Source of the DNA: Actinophytocola oryzae
GTDB taxonomy: Bacteria > Actinomycetota > Actinomycetes > Mycobacteriales > Pseudonocardiaceae
DNA length: 64,000 nucleotides
Assembly (NCBI RefSeq): GCF_004364325.1
Contig: NZ_SOCP01000002.1
Coordinates: forward strand, 434,001-498,000
Direction of reading: 5' to 3'
Position numbers and translations under genes: made by a program. Below the pieces are notes generated by a model. That model was not told the origin of the DNA, made no database searches, and was given only the letters and a program-made list of their open reading frames with translations. Below, one piece after another: positions 50,499 through 59,680 of the stretch (position 1 is the stretch's first letter; every line of letters starts with the position of its first letter).

Positions 50499-51690
50499 CG
50501 AGCACGTCGCCGAGCATGGTGGCGTAGACGTCGCGGAAGTCCGTCGTGGACCGGAGGTCGCCGTTGTCGAGGTCGGTCAGGCTCGGTTGCTCGCCGTGGA
50601 AGCCGCCGTTGACGCGGTCGCCGAGGACGAGGACCGGGCCCGCGGTGCCGTGGTCGGTGCCGTCGCTGGCGTTGCCGCCGACGCGGCGCCCGAACTCCGA
50701 GTAGACGAGCACGACCGCCTGCTTGCCGCGATCGGTCCTGGCGAGACGGGTCGCGAACGGTGTGAGTGCCGCGTCCAGTTCCTTGAGCAGCCGCTCCTGT
50801 GTGCCGCGCTCGTCGGCGTGGGTGTCGAAGCCGCCGAGGGACACCGAGTACGCCCTGGTCGGCACGCCTGCCTCGATGAGCCGGGCGACCACGTCGAGCT
50901 GACCGGCCAGTCCGCCTGAACCGCCTGCCGAGGCGCCCTTGTTCCGGTCCTCGTCCTCGTCGGCCTCCTCGTCGGGCGCCGCCGCACCCCCGAGCACACG
51001 CGCCGACTCGTGCAGGTCCGCGATCGACTTCGCCACCGACGCACGCCAGTGCTCCTCACCGCGTGACGACGAGCCCAAGGCCGAGAACGCGGTGCCGAGG
51101 TCACCCTTGGGCAGCATCAACCCGCCTGCCGGCAGTGCCGCGGCCGCCGTCGTCGCGCCCGCCAGCAGCGGCGGCAGCACCGGGTCGACCGCGAGTGCGT
51201 GCAGCGGGTCGCCGCCGGTGGCGTCGAGCCAGCGGCCGAGCCAGCCGGTCGACACGGAGGTGTCCGGTGACGCGGTCTGCCAGATCGCCATGGAGCGGAA
51301 GTGGCTGTGGTCCGGTTTCGGGTAGCCGACGCCACGCACGACCGCCAGCTTGTGGTCGTCCCACAGGCCCTTGAGGCCCTTCATGCCCGGGTTGAGACCG
51401 AGCCCGTCGCCGAGGTCGAGCACCTCGTTCGGCTGGTAGGCGAGGTCGGGGCGGGCCTTCTGGTAGGCGGCGTCGGCCGCCGGGACCACGGTGTTGAGGC
51501 CGTCGTTGCCGCCGTACAGGGTGACCACGACCAGCACGCCGTCGGACGGGTCGAGCGGGTCGTCGGCGGCAGCGGACAGCAGCGTGTCCCAGTCGACCTG
51601 GGTGGCGCCCACGGCCAGCGCGCCCGCCGCGGCGACCCCGGTCCAGGTCAGGAACCGGCGCCGGGTCAGGGGGTTCATGTGGTCGGTCAT
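50434..51690 (-). CDS. DUF1501 Tat-exported protein
   Basis: A 418-residue protein of the DUF1501 (sulfatase-like, alkaline-phosphatase-fold) family. The N-terminus has the twin-arginine signal LTRRRFLTWTG. Family blocks are VVTLYGGNDGLNTVVP, HSHFRSMAIWQTA, GGFDTHADERG, VYSEFGRRVGGNASDGTDHG and FRDVYATMLGDVLG. An acidic low-complexity insert (DEEADEDEDRNKG) lies at about 235. The ATG overlaps the DUF1800 stop, the usual pairing of these families across bacteria. Their joint role is not established; export and metal binding are likely. Confidence 0.9.
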   Translation of the reverse strand: MTDHMNPLTRRRFLTWTGVAAAGALAVGATQVDWDTLLSAAADDPLDPSDGVLVVVTLYGGNDGLNTVVPAADAAYQKARPDLAYQPNEVLDLGDGLGLNPGMKGLKGLWDDHKLAVVRGVGYPKPDHSHFRSMAIWQTASPDTSVSTGWLGRWLDATGGDPLHALAVDPVLPPLLAGATTAAAALPAGGLMLPKGDLGTAFSALGSSSRGEEHWRASVAKSIADLHESARVLGGAAAPDEEADEDEDRNKGASAGGSGGLAGQLDVVARLIEAGVPTRAYSVSLGGFDTHADERGTQERLLKELDAALTPFATRLARTDRGKQAVVLVYSEFGRRVGGNASDGTDHGTAGPVLVLGDRVNGGFHGEQPSLTDLDNGDLRSTTDFRDVYATMLGDVLGTDPGKVLTGHDTRMDGLLRV

Positions 51691-52976
51691 CCGCTCACCA
51701 CGTATTCCGGTGCACACGCCGCGAGGGCGGTCACCTGTGCCGGGTTCGCGGCGACCTTGCCGAGCGCCGCGCGGGTACGGTCGGAGAACGCGTCGACGGA
51801 CAGCAGGACCCGAACCGCCTCGACCGGGTCCTTCCCCGACACGGTGGACAGATCGGCCGTCTTCGCCACCAGCTGGGCGATCCGCAGCCTGGTCAGTCCG
51901 GCCGCGGTGGTCAGGAACGCCGCCCCCGCGGGCCACCCGCCGACACTCGGCGGCCGGAACGGCACCTGCCCGAGGGCGACGAGCCCCTGGTAGAGCTTGG
52001 TGCTCACGCCGTCGTCCAGTGTGGACGGCCGCAGGCCCGCCGCGCGCAGCAGCCCGGCCAGCCACTCGACGGGCTGCTTGACGAGCGTCGTCCGGTCGTC
52101 CCGGAACGCCGAGGTGCCCGCCACCGCCCGCAGCACCGCACGGATGTCTCGATTCGTCCCGTAGGCGCCGACCAGCCCGTCGAGCGTGTCCTTGTCCGGC
52201 GGGGTCGAGGAGACGAGTCGGAACCACAGGCGCCCCACCACGAACGGCGCCGACTCCGGCCGCTCGAGCACGTGGTCGACGAAGGACTCGGCGCTGAACT
52301 GGGCACGCTCCCCGAGGATCTCCTCGGGGCCGTCGTCGTGCCGCTTCGGGACCAGCTTCGTCGCACCGGTGGCGCGGTTCACGGTCCACCCGGTCAGCGC
52401 GCGGGCCGCCTCCCGCACGTCGGTCTCGCTGTAGTGCCCGACGCCGAGTGAGAACAGCTCCATGAACTCGCGTGCGAGGTTCTCGTTCGCCGCGCCCGTC
52501 GTGTTGTCGTCGCCGTCCAGCCACAGGATCATCGCCGGGTCGACCACGAGCGTTCGCGCGAGGTCGGTGAAGCTGCCCAGGCCGCGCTGCCGGAACGTCT
52601 GGTTCTGCTTCAGCATCAGCGCGGGCACCTTGACCTTCTGCGCGCTGGTCGCGAAGTGGCCGTGCCAGAACCAGGTCATGCGCTCCGCGGTCACGTCGGC
52701 GCCCTGGGTGGTCACCATGCGGTCCAGCCACCAGGCGGCGAGCTGCTTCTCCTGCGCCGCACGCTGTTTGTTGGCGGTCTTGCGGGCCTGCTGGTCGTCC
52801 TTCGGCGGCTTCGTCGTCACCGGCAGCTCGGGCGGCGCCGTGCCGCCGCCTGCCGGTGCGCCGAGCAGCCGGTCGAGCGTCTCGTCGAACGGTCGCGTCA
52901 GGTCCCCGGGCGCGGCCCCGAAGCCGAACCTGTCCCAGAGCCTGCGCACGGCGGCTTGCTCGCTGAGCACTCCCAT
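51687..52976 (-). CDS. DUF1800 family protein
   Basis: A 429-residue protein of the DUF1800 family. Recognisable parts are VRRLWDRFGFGAAPGDL at the start, MTWFWHGHFATS, QNQTFRQRGLGSF, PAMILWLDGDDNTTGAANENLAREFMELFSLGVGHYSE (read in short pieces) and ARALTGWTV. This family nearly always accompanies DUF1501, as here. MGVLSEQAA is chosen as the start because similarity begins there. The ECF sigma factor gene lies upstream in the same orientation but ends 75 bases away downstream of this start, so co-transcription is uncertain. Confidence 0.9.
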   Translation of the reverse strand: MGVLSEQAAVRRLWDRFGFGAAPGDLTRPFDETLDRLLGAPAGGGTAPPELPVTTKPPKDDQQARKTANKQRAAQEKQLAAWWLDRMVTTQGADVTAERMTWFWHGHFATSAQKVKVPALMLKQNQTFRQRGLGSFTDLARTLVVDPAMILWLDGDDNTTGAANENLAREFMELFSLGVGHYSETDVREAARALTGWTVNRATGATKLVPKRHDDGPEEILGERAQFSAESFVDHVLERPESAPFVVGRLWFRLVSSTPPDKDTLDGLVGAYGTNRDIRAVLRAVAGTSAFRDDRTTLVKQPVEWLAGLLRAAGLRPSTLDDGVSTKLYQGLVALGQVPFRPPSVGGWPAGAAFLTTAAGLTRLRIAQLVAKTADLSTVSGKDPVEAVRVLLSVDAFSDRTRAALGKVAANPAQVTALAACAPEYVVSG

Positions 52977-53050
52977 GCGCCGATCATCGACGGCCGGGGC
53001 GAGGCGCGGCCAGGACGCGCGCCCCATCTTCAGGAAGCCTTCAGCCGGGG

Positions 53051-54040
53051 TCAGTCGAGCCGGGTGGGGAGCCCGAAGCGGGGGTAGAGGGTGTCGAGGT
53101 GGAAGCGGGTCACGGCGTGCACGCGGTCGCCGGTCGAGGCGAGGACCAGCAGGCCGGCGGGGGTCGCGGCCGGCGCTCCGGGTTCGCGCAGGTAGGTGCC
53201 GTAGGCGGGCAGGCCGTTCGCGCGGGTGGGGACGAGGTGGCTGGTGCGGTCGGCCCGGTAGGCGAACGAGGCACGCAGGAAGGCGGCGATGGCGTCGGTG
53301 CCGTGGTACTCGTGTGGCGCCGGTGGCATGGCGAGCCAGGCGTCGTCGGTGAGCAGCGCGATCAGCCCGTCGATGTCGGCGGCGGTATAGGCCTCGGCGA
53401 AGCGGCGCCCCAGCTCCCGCTCCGCCGCCGCTCCCGGCCGCGGCGGGGGACGCTCGCCGTCCAGGGCCGCCCGAGCACGTTGCAGGGCACCCTTGACCGC
53501 GGTCGGGGTGGTGTCGAGGATGTCGGCGACCTCGTCGGTGGCGAAACCGAGCACGTCACGCAGCACCAGGACGGCCGTCTGCCGGGGTGGCATGCGCTGG
53601 AGGGCGGCCACGAAGGCCAGCTCGACGGCCTCGGCCGCCTGGTACCGCGCCTCGGGTCCTGGCGCGGTGTCGGCGATGCCGTCGAGCAGGGCGTCCGGGC
53701 AGGGCTGTAGCCAGGTGATCTCACCGCGCCGCGACGGCTCGGGTGGCTGGAACGGCGGTGTCGGCTCGGCAGGCACGCGGCGGTTGACCGCACGCATCGC
53801 GTTGAGACAGCGGTTGGTGGCGATGCGGTACAGCCACGACCGGAGCGAGGAGCGGCCCTCGAACCCGGCCAGGCCACGCCATGCCGCGAGCAGGGTCTCC
53901 TGGAGGAGGTCCTCGGCGTCGGTCAGCGAGCCGAGCATGCGGTAGCAGTGCACGAGCAGCTCACGCCGGTACGGTTCGGTGAGCGCGGCGAACGCGTGCC
54001 CGTCACCGGCACGGACGCGCTCGAGCCTGTCCTGGTCCAC
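53051..54040 (-). CDS. ECF sigma factor with SnoaL-like C-terminal domain
   Basis: A 329-residue sigma-70 family factor of the SigJ/ECF41-like kind. Region 2 reads LLVHCYRMLGSLTDAEDLLQETLLAAWRG (in pieces) and region 4 MPPRQTAVLVLRDVLGFATDEVADILDTTPTAVKGALQRARAAL (in pieces). The last ~110 residues form an NTF2/SnoaL-like domain (FAEAYTAADIDGLIALLTDDAWLAMPP) that in relatives modulates sigma activity in place of an anti-sigma. The GTG was picked to start shortly before RVRAGDGHAFAALTEPYRRELL. It is divergent from a SnoaL-like gene that may be its target. Confidence 0.9.
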   Translation of the reverse strand: MDQDRLERVRAGDGHAFAALTEPYRRELLVHCYRMLGSLTDAEDLLQETLLAAWRGLAGFEGRSSLRSWLYRIATNRCLNAMRAVNRRVPAEPTPPFQPPEPSRRGEITWLQPCPDALLDGIADTAPGPEARYQAAEAVELAFVAALQRMPPRQTAVLVLRDVLGFATDEVADILDTTPTAVKGALQRARAALDGERPPPRPGAAAERELGRRFAEAYTAADIDGLIALLTDDAWLAMPPAPHEYHGTDAIAAFLRASFAYRADRTSHLVPTRANGLPAYGTYLREPGAPAATPAGLLVLASTGDRVHAVTRFHLDTLYPRFGLPTRLD

Positions 54041-54134
54041 ATCGGAATCGTGCCACTTCCCACCGACAGCGTTCCGTTCCCGACGCGGCCGGTGTCTCAA
54101 CAGGTCGGAGGACCCGACTGACGAGGAGACCGAC

Positions 54135-54518
54135 ATGACCAGCCCGGCCCAGCAGACCGCGCTCGCCTACTTCGAGGCCTGGACCAACCACGACCTGGAC
54201 GGTGCCATGGCCTACGTCGCGGAGGACGTCGTCTGCGACGCACCCGCGGGCCGCATCGAGGGCGCCGCCGCGTACCGGGCGTTCATGGCGCCGTTCGTGG
54301 GCACCCTGAAGAACGCGTCGCTGATCGCCTCCTTCGGCGACGACCGGACGGCCGTGGTCGTGTACGACACCGAGACTGTGCCGGTGCCGAGCGCGCCGGC
54401 CGCCGAGTGCGTCACCGTCGTGGCAGGCAAGATCACCCACAGCCGGTTCATCTTCGACCGCGCCCCCTTCGACGCCGCCCGGCTCAGGGCGTCGGGTGGT
54501 CGGAATGCAGGGTCGTGA
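54135..54518 (+). CDS. SnoaL-like protein
   Basis: A 127-residue NTF2-like protein: ALAYFEAWTNHDLDGAMAYVAEDVVCDAP, AAYRAFMAPF and VVYDTETVPVP follow the SnoaL pattern. GAGGAG precedes the ATG. It is divergent from the sigma factor gene across 94 bases, which suggests sigma control. Its last 35 bases overlap, on the other strand, the remnant of an acyl-AMP ligase. Confidence 0.85.
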   Translation: MTSPAQQTALAYFEAWTNHDLDGAMAYVAEDVVCDAPAGRIEGAAAYRAFMAPFVGTLKNASLIASFGDDRTAVVVYDTETVPVPSAPAAECVTVVAGKITHSRFIFDRAPFDAARLRASGGRNAGS

Positions 54519-54593
54519 GACGGCCTGCCCTGAACTCGTCGCGGGCTCGGGAGCGTTGGACCTTGCCGCTCGTGGTCCCGGGCACGCTCATGG
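54484..54593 (-). pseudogene. C-terminal remnant of a fatty acyl-AMP ligase
   Basis: The minus-strand frame reads VPGTTSGKVQRSRARDEF then RAGRLTTL and stops. TTSGKVQRS with a following RDEF is the C-terminal A10 region, with the catalytic Lys, of long-chain fatty acyl-AMP ligases. Nothing of the remaining 550 residues is present upstream, so this is a relic of a deleted gene. Confidence 0.65.
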
Positions 54594-55129
54594 GCCCGTG
54601 ACCCCGGCGAAGGTCCGCAGCGCCGGTTGCGCGAGAAGGGTGACACCGGCGACGACGAGCAGCCCGCTCAGCACTCAGCTGGCGGTGGCGCCCGCACCGG
54701 TGAACCGCAGCAGTCCCGGCGAGGTGTTCGCCACGACGAGGAGCTCGACCCTGGCGCCCGCGGTGGGCAGCCCGCCGACGAACGGGCACGACCGCCGCCA
54801 CCGCGTGATCATCCGCCGGCCCCTTCGGTTGCCTGGCAGCCCTCGGCGCCGAGGTGGTAGTCGAGGTGCAGGCCGGTGATGGTGAACGTGCCCGCGGCGG
54901 CCGACCCGGCGCTGATCGTCACGTCGGTGAACTCGGCCCGTCCCGACCGGTAGGCGTTCTCCCCGGAGCCGACCAGCAGGTCGACCAGGTTCAGCGCGCC
55001 GTCGACGAGTTCCATCTCCAGCACGTTCGTCGGCAGGGAGACACTACCGACGGAACAGCCGACCTCCGTGCCGCACTGACGAGATACTCCACACGCTGCC
55101 GACAGCGGCGCGAACGGATGGCAGCGCCG
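54594..55129 (-). pseudogene. Decayed gene pair, family not recognised
   Basis: Between the ligase relic and the membrane protein gene, minus-strand frames look coding but are broken. One runs from about 55129 to 54809 without a proper start and contains LEMELVDGALNLVDLLVGSG and AEFTDVTISAGSAAAGTFTI. It ends in a TGA overlapping an ATG (ATGA), the start of a second frame with ARVELLVVANTSPGLLRFTG. That frame meets a TGA after about 46 codons and then continues VLSGLLVVAGVTLLAQPALR before another stop. Coupled starts with in-frame stops suggest an operon that has lost its function. No family is assigned. Confidence 0.4.
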
Positions 55130-55570
55130 TCAGTGGGTGCGCTGGAGGCGCAGCGCCAGCGCGGTCGTCACGGCGAGCACGATGGTGCCGATCGACTCGA
55201 CGACGAGGGTCGTCGGGACCAGGGTGAAGCCGAGGGTCTCGGTGATCCCGAAGAGGCCGACGGTCAGTGCCAGTACCAGCGCCAGCAGCGTCCCCACCAT
55301 GAACAACAGGCTGAGCACGCCGGCCGGCAGCAGGAACCGCCGTGGTGCGGCGAGCATCGCGATGGCCAGGACCAGCCCGCCGATGGCGTTGAGGACGAAC
55401 AACACGCCCAGCGTGCCACCCACCCCGTCGAAGACGAGGTAGAGGTGGATCCCGCCCATCGCGAGGAGGGCCACCGCGCTGACGATCCGCCAGACGACCG
55501 GCGAGAGCACTCCGCTCGGCCCGGCATGTGTGTAGTTCGAGCTTCCCGCTCCGGCGTCGATGGTTCCCAT
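55130..55570 (-). CDS. Small four-helix membrane protein
   Basis: A 146-residue integral membrane protein with four hydrophobic segments (around 28-47, 52-74, 80-103, 115-137), the first containing LLAMGGIHLYLVFDG. Similar short proteins are common in actinobacteria without assigned role. AGGGAGG precedes the ATG. It is divergent from the lipoprotein gene at 55820 across about 250 bases in which I see no further feature. Confidence 0.75.
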   Translation of the reverse strand: MGTIDAGAGSSNYTHAGPSGVLSPVVWRIVSAVALLAMGGIHLYLVFDGVGGTLGVLFVLNAIGGLVLAIAMLAAPRRFLLPAGVLSLLFMVGTLLALVLALTVGLFGITETLGFTLVPTTLVVESIGTIVLAVTTALALRLQRTH

Positions 55571-55819
55571 CGGAACCTCCCTTGGTCACAGCTCTCGTGT
55601 CGATGGCCCTTGCCCCGCACTACGCCTGCGTCCGTCGACAGGTTCAACCGCCGGTCGGCCAGGGGTCGTGAACCGACTTCACGGCCTGAACCGGACAGGT
55701 CTCGACTGAGGAACAAGAGGATCGTTTCGGGACCTCTCCCGCGCACGTGTGGTTAGCGTTCGGACACGGTGCGGAAGGCAGCCCGCGCACCGAACGCCAA
55801 CCGAACGGAGCTGATCGGG

Positions 55820-56704
55820 ATGAAGATCCGACCCGGCACCCTGTCCGCGCTCGCCGCGGCCGTGGTGCTCACCGGCTGCTCGATCGGGAACCCGACCTCC
55901 AGCGAGGTGTCCCTGCAGTACGGCAGCGGCCCGTTCGACTCGCGGAAGTTCGTCGAGTGCGAGACCGAGCGCGACGTCAGCGACGTGAACGACGACCACT
56001 ACTACTACCCGAGCGGCCAGCGGGACTTCTCCTTCGGCGACGGCGACAAGATGGACTCCGCCGCGCTGACGTCCACCACCCAGGACTCCCAGGAGATCAA
56101 GGTGACGGGCACGGTCAAGTTCACCCTGAACACCGACTGCACCCCGTTCACCGACCCGACCGGCAAGGCCTGGCCGGGCGGCAAGCTGCAGATGTTCCAC
56201 GAGCTGATCGCCTACAAGTACGACGCCGCGCCGACCGACGGCGGCGAGCAGATGAAGGAGGGCTGGTCGGCCCTGCTGCGCAACTACGTCGGCGCGGCAC
56301 TGGACCGTGCGACCGACAACGAGGCGCTCAAGTACCCCTGGCAGAAGCTCTACACCGACGCACCGTCGAAGGCGCAGTGGGAGCGTGACGTCCTCGCGCA
56401 GCTGCCGAAGGTGCTCAAGAACCTCACCATGGGCGTCGACCTGATGACGATCAACTCGGTGCTGTTGCAGAAACCCGGCATCCAGCCGGACCTGATGGAG
56501 GGCCTGACGTCGAAGCAGGCGGCACAGCTGCGCAGCGAGGCGGCGGAGGTCGACAAGGAGGCGGCGGCGAACTTCCCCGGCGGCATCCCCGGTTACCAGG
56601 CCTACCAACAGCAGCAGGCGGTCAACGAGGCCATCAAGTCGGGCAAGGTGCAGGTGCTCCCGGTGCCGCAGGGCTCACCCGTGATCGTCTCGCCGACCAG
56701 GTGA
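55820..56704 (+). CDS. Lipoprotein, SPFH/band-7-like in its second half
   Basis: A 294-residue lipoprotein. The signal RPGTLSALAAAVVLTGC has a lipobox at LTGC. The body includes EIKVTGTVKFTLNTDCTPF, LLRNYVGAALDRATDNEALKY and a helical stretch LTSKQAAQLRSEAAEVDKEA, which resembles the strand-then-helix layout of SPFH (band 7) proteins. It ends in a Gln-rich helix (YQAYQQQQAV) and a short tail. The ATG is the first with a signal peptide; the purine-rich ATCGGG before it is a modest ribosome site. Function unknown. Confidence 0.75.
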   Translation: MKIRPGTLSALAAAVVLTGCSIGNPTSSEVSLQYGSGPFDSRKFVECETERDVSDVNDDHYYYPSGQRDFSFGDGDKMDSAALTSTTQDSQEIKVTGTVKFTLNTDCTPFTDPTGKAWPGGKLQMFHELIAYKYDAAPTDGGEQMKEGWSALLRNYVGAALDRATDNEALKYPWQKLYTDAPSKAQWERDVLAQLPKVLKNLTMGVDLMTINSVLLQKPGIQPDLMEGLTSKQAAQLRSEAAEVDKEAAANFPGGIPGYQAYQQQQAVNEAIKSGKVQVLPVPQGSPVIVSPTR

Positions 56705-56722
56705 CCGGGTAGCGTCTGGACG

Positions 56723-57421
56723 ATGGCCAGGAACGTGGACGCCGTACTGTTCGACTTCTCCGCCACCCTGTTCGACGACGCGGCGGTGTTGACCGTCACC
56801 GGGGTGCGGGCCGCCGCGGGTGAGCGCGGGGTCGCGCTGGACGACGAGCAGGCGGCGCGACTCGTCGAGGTGTCGCTGGCGACGGTGGACGCCCCCGCCG
56901 GACACGCACGCCGCGAAGGGTGTGACCGGTCGGCGGACCGGCACCGTACCGTGTGGACGGAGCTGCTGACCGAGGCCGCCACCGGGTTCCTGCCCGGCCA
57001 GGAACCCCGGACGCTCGCCGACGCGGTGTACGCCTGCCTGACCGACCCGCTGAGCTGGCGGGCCTACCCGGACACCGCCCCGGTGCTCACCTCCTTGCAC
57101 CGGGCCGGAATCGCACTCGGCGTGGTGAGCAACATCGGCTGGGACATCCGACCCGCGTTCGCCGCGCTGGGGGTCGCCGAGCTGGTCACGAGCTTCACGC
57201 TGTCCTGCGAGCACGGCGCCGTCAAACCGGAGCCCGCGCTGTTCGAGGCAGCGTGCACACGACTGGGGGTACCGGCCGAGCGGGCACTGTTCGTCGGCGA
57301 CGACCCGGTCAGGGACGGCGCGGCCACCGCCGTCGGCATGCCGGTGTACCTGCTGCCGAACCACCGTGCCGCGGACCGGCCCCGTGGGTTGGCTGCCGTG
57401 CTCGCCATCGCCGGGTGCTGA
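56723..57421 (+). CDS. HAD-superfamily hydrolase
   Basis: A 232-residue haloacid dehalogenase-like phosphatase. Motif I is LFDFSATLFDD: the nucleophile Asp is kept but the second Asp of DxD is Ser, a form I have seen in actinobacterial relatives. Motif II is VVSNIGWD, motif III the Lys in GAVKPEP, and motif IV VGDDPVRDG. It follows the lipoprotein gene by 18 bases and may be co-transcribed. It abuts the convergent dehydrogenase gene with one base between stops. Substrate unknown. Confidence 0.87.
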   Translation: MARNVDAVLFDFSATLFDDAAVLTVTGVRAAAGERGVALDDEQAARLVEVSLATVDAPAGHARREGCDRSADRHRTVWTELLTEAATGFLPGQEPRTLADAVYACLTDPLSWRAYPDTAPVLTSLHRAGIALGVVSNIGWDIRPAFAALGVAELVTSFTLSCEHGAVKPEPALFEAACTRLGVPAERALFVGDDPVRDGAATAVGMPVYLLPNHRAADRPRGLAAVLAIAGC

Positions 57422-57422
57422 G

Positions 57423-58418
57423 CTACGGCAGCACGAGCGTCTTGCCGAGGAACCGCCCCGACGCCTGCTCCCGCAACACACCCGGCAGCTCGGCGAGCGG
57501 TACCTCGCACGTGATCATCCGCTCCACCGGCAGCGCGATGCCCGCCAGAGCCTCCACCGCCGCGCCGAAGTCGGCGGGCACCGTGCCGTAGCTGCCGGCG
57601 ACCACCACCGGCTTGCCGCACCACCGCGTGGACACGGCGGACTCGGTGCGCCGCACGGTGTCCAGGTCGCAGTCGAGGCCCGCCAGCGCGTCACCTGGCT
57701 TGGTACCGCCATAAAGCAGCACCAGCCCACCCGGCACCACCACACGCAGCGCCTCGGCCAGCACCTCCGGTCGCACGAAACTGGTCGTGATCACCGCCGC
57801 GTCCACGCCGTCCGAAGCCAGCTCCGACAGCGGCCCGACCGGCACCTCCAGCACCCGCCGCTCCCGCAGGAACTCGGTCCGATCGCCACCACGGTTGCCG
57901 ACGACCACCGACGCCCCACCGGCGTGCGCCAGCCCCGCCGCCAGCACCCCGGCGGTCCCCGCGCCGAGCACGGCCAGCCGCAGATCCCGAAGCGGTCTGC
58001 CGAGATCCATCGTGAGCACGGAAAGACAGTGCCGCACACACGCGACAGGCTCGGCGAACACCAGCCGCCGCGCGGACAACCCGTCCGGCAGCACGGGCAA
58101 CGCCGCCACCAACCGTTCGACCGGCCCGGCCACCCACATCTCCGTGGCGAACCCCGAACCCCGCCGCACCGCGGGCACGTTCGGGTCCAGGCCGACCCTG
58201 CGGCCGGGAGGCAGCCCCGGCACGTCCGACTCCGTCACCACCCCGACGATCTCGTGGCCGAACTGGCTCACGCCGTGCCTCGCCCCCGTCACCTCCTTGA
58301 GGTCCGACCGGCACAGCCCGGCCAGCTCGATCCGCACCAGCACCGCGGGACCGTCCGGCGGGCGCCGCGCAGGCTCGTGCGACAGCACGGGTCCCGCGGG
58401 CCCCAGCTCCACTCTCAC
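57423..58418 (-). CDS. MDR-family zinc-type dehydrogenase
   Basis: A 331-residue medium-chain dehydrogenase/reductase. LAGLCRSDLKEV supplies the catalytic-zinc Cys, FGHEIVGVV the His-Glu pair, and AVLGAGTAGVLAAGLA the nucleotide-binding loop. The four-Cys structural-zinc lobe is absent; the region where it would sit reads LDPNVPAVRRGSG. It resembles sorbitol or L-threonine dehydrogenases and the dehydrogenases of aminosugar and cyclitol pathways. The GTG overlaps the aminotransferase stop, so it closes a five-gene minus-strand operon. It probably oxidises a sugar or cyclitol hydroxyl to the ketone that the aminotransferase uses (inference). Confidence 0.87.
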   Translation of the reverse strand: MRVELGPAGPVLSHEPARRPPDGPAVLVRIELAGLCRSDLKEVTGARHGVSQFGHEIVGVVTESDVPGLPPGRRVGLDPNVPAVRRGSGFATEMWVAGPVERLVAALPVLPDGLSARRLVFAEPVACVRHCLSVLTMDLGRPLRDLRLAVLGAGTAGVLAAGLAHAGGASVVVGNRGGDRTEFLRERRVLEVPVGPLSELASDGVDAAVITTSFVRPEVLAEALRVVVPGGLVLLYGGTKPGDALAGLDCDLDTVRRTESAVSTRWCGKPVVVAGSYGTVPADFGAAVEALAGIALPVERMITCEVPLAELPGVLREQASGRFLGKTLVLP

Positions 58419-59680
58419 GGCAGCTCGTCCAGCGCCGCCCCGAACCGGTCGGCGATCAGGTGCGCGTCGGCCGTGCTCAGCACCAGCGGCGGCCGCAGCT
58501 CGATCACGTTGCCCAACCCGTGTTCGGACACCCGCGTGATCACGCCCTGGCGGTGCAGCTCCTTGTTGAACGCGTGCGTCTCGGCCACCGCCTTGCCGCC
58601 GTCCGGCGTGATCAGCTCCACCCCCAGCATCAGGCCGAGGCCGCGAACGTCCCCGACGATCGGGTGATCCGCCCGCAGCGCGCGTAACCGGTCCAGCAAC
58701 ACCGCGCCGCTGGCACGCACGTTCTCCAGGAAACCCGGGCGCTGCACGATCTCCAGCGTCTTCACCGCGGCCGCCGCGGACAGTGTGTGCCCGCCGTAGG
58801 TGAACCCGTGCAGCGAACGGTCCCAGCCGCTCATGCGTTCCTCGGTGAGGATCGCGGCGAGCGGCAGGCCGCTGCCGGTCAGTCCTTTCGAGACGGTCAT
58901 GATGTGCGGCGAGACGCCGAACGTGTCGGCGGCGAACATTTGCCCGGTGCGGCCGAACGCGGTCTGGATCTCGTCGAAGATCAGCAGGATGTCCCGCTCC
59001 TCGCAGAACGCCTTCAGCTCGGCGAGGTAACCGGGTGGCGGGATCACGTTGCCGCCGACGCCGCTCACCGGCTCGATGATCAGGCATGCCACGCTGCCGG
59101 AGCTGGCGTAGTCGATGAAGTCGTCGATGCGTTGCACACACCAGAAACCGCACGTGTCCGGGTGCTGCCGGTAGAAGCAGCGGAAGCAGTACGGCTCCGG
59201 CACGTGCACCGAACCCGGGAACCGGTACGGGAACGGCGCCCGCATCCGGCTGCTGCCACTCAGGCTCGCCGCGGCCAGCGTCTGGCCGACCTGTCCTCGG
59301 AACGGCACGATCACGTCCCGTTTCCCCGTGTGGTGCTGGGCGATCTTGATCGCGCCCTCGTTCGCCGTCGAGCCGCCGGAGCTGCGCAGGTTCACCCTCG
59401 TCAGGTTCTCGGGGCTGATCCTGACCAGCTCCCGCATCACCTCGTTGGTCGGCTCGGTCTGGAACGACGAGCTGGCGAACACCAGCCGCTCGGTCTGCTC
59501 CCTGATCGCGGCCATCACCTCGGGGTGGTTGTGCCCGAGCAGCAGGTTGAAGGTGCCGGACACGCAGTCCAGGTACTCGCGGCCGGTGCTGTCCCACGCA
59601 CGCACCCCCGACCCGCCGACCAGCAGCGCGTCGCCGAGCTGGTACTGCGCGACGTCCTGGGGATCCAACGCGTCAGCCAT
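58415..59680 (-). CDS. Class III PLP aminotransferase
   Basis: A 421-residue aminotransferase of the class III (omega/ornithine) group: FNLLLGHNHPEV, SSGGSTANEGAIKIA, LIIEPVSGVGG, LIFDEIQTAFGRTG and VSKGLTGSGLPLA with the PLP Lys. A Cys-rich insert, PYCFRCFYRQHPDTCGFWC, lies near residue 155 and could bind metal; it is unusual but known from some natural-product aminotransferases. MADAL starts inside the last codons of the GT20 gene (8-base overlap). The setting suggests amination of a sugar or cyclitol ketone. Confidence 0.88.
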   Translation of the reverse strand: MADALDPQDVAQYQLGDALLVGGSGVRAWDSTGREYLDCVSGTFNLLLGHNHPEVMAAIREQTERLVFASSSFQTEPTNEVMRELVRISPENLTRVNLRSSGGSTANEGAIKIAQHHTGKRDVIVPFRGQVGQTLAAASLSGSSRMRAPFPYRFPGSVHVPEPYCFRCFYRQHPDTCGFWCVQRIDDFIDYASSGSVACLIIEPVSGVGGNVIPPPGYLAELKAFCEERDILLIFDEIQTAFGRTGQMFAADTFGVSPHIMTVSKGLTGSGLPLAAILTEERMSGWDRSLHGFTYGGHTLSAAAAVKTLEIVQRPGFLENVRASGAVLLDRLRALRADHPIVGDVRGLGLMLGVELITPDGGKAVAETHAFNKELHRQGVITRVSEHGLGNVIELRPPLVLSTADAHLIADRFGAALDELP

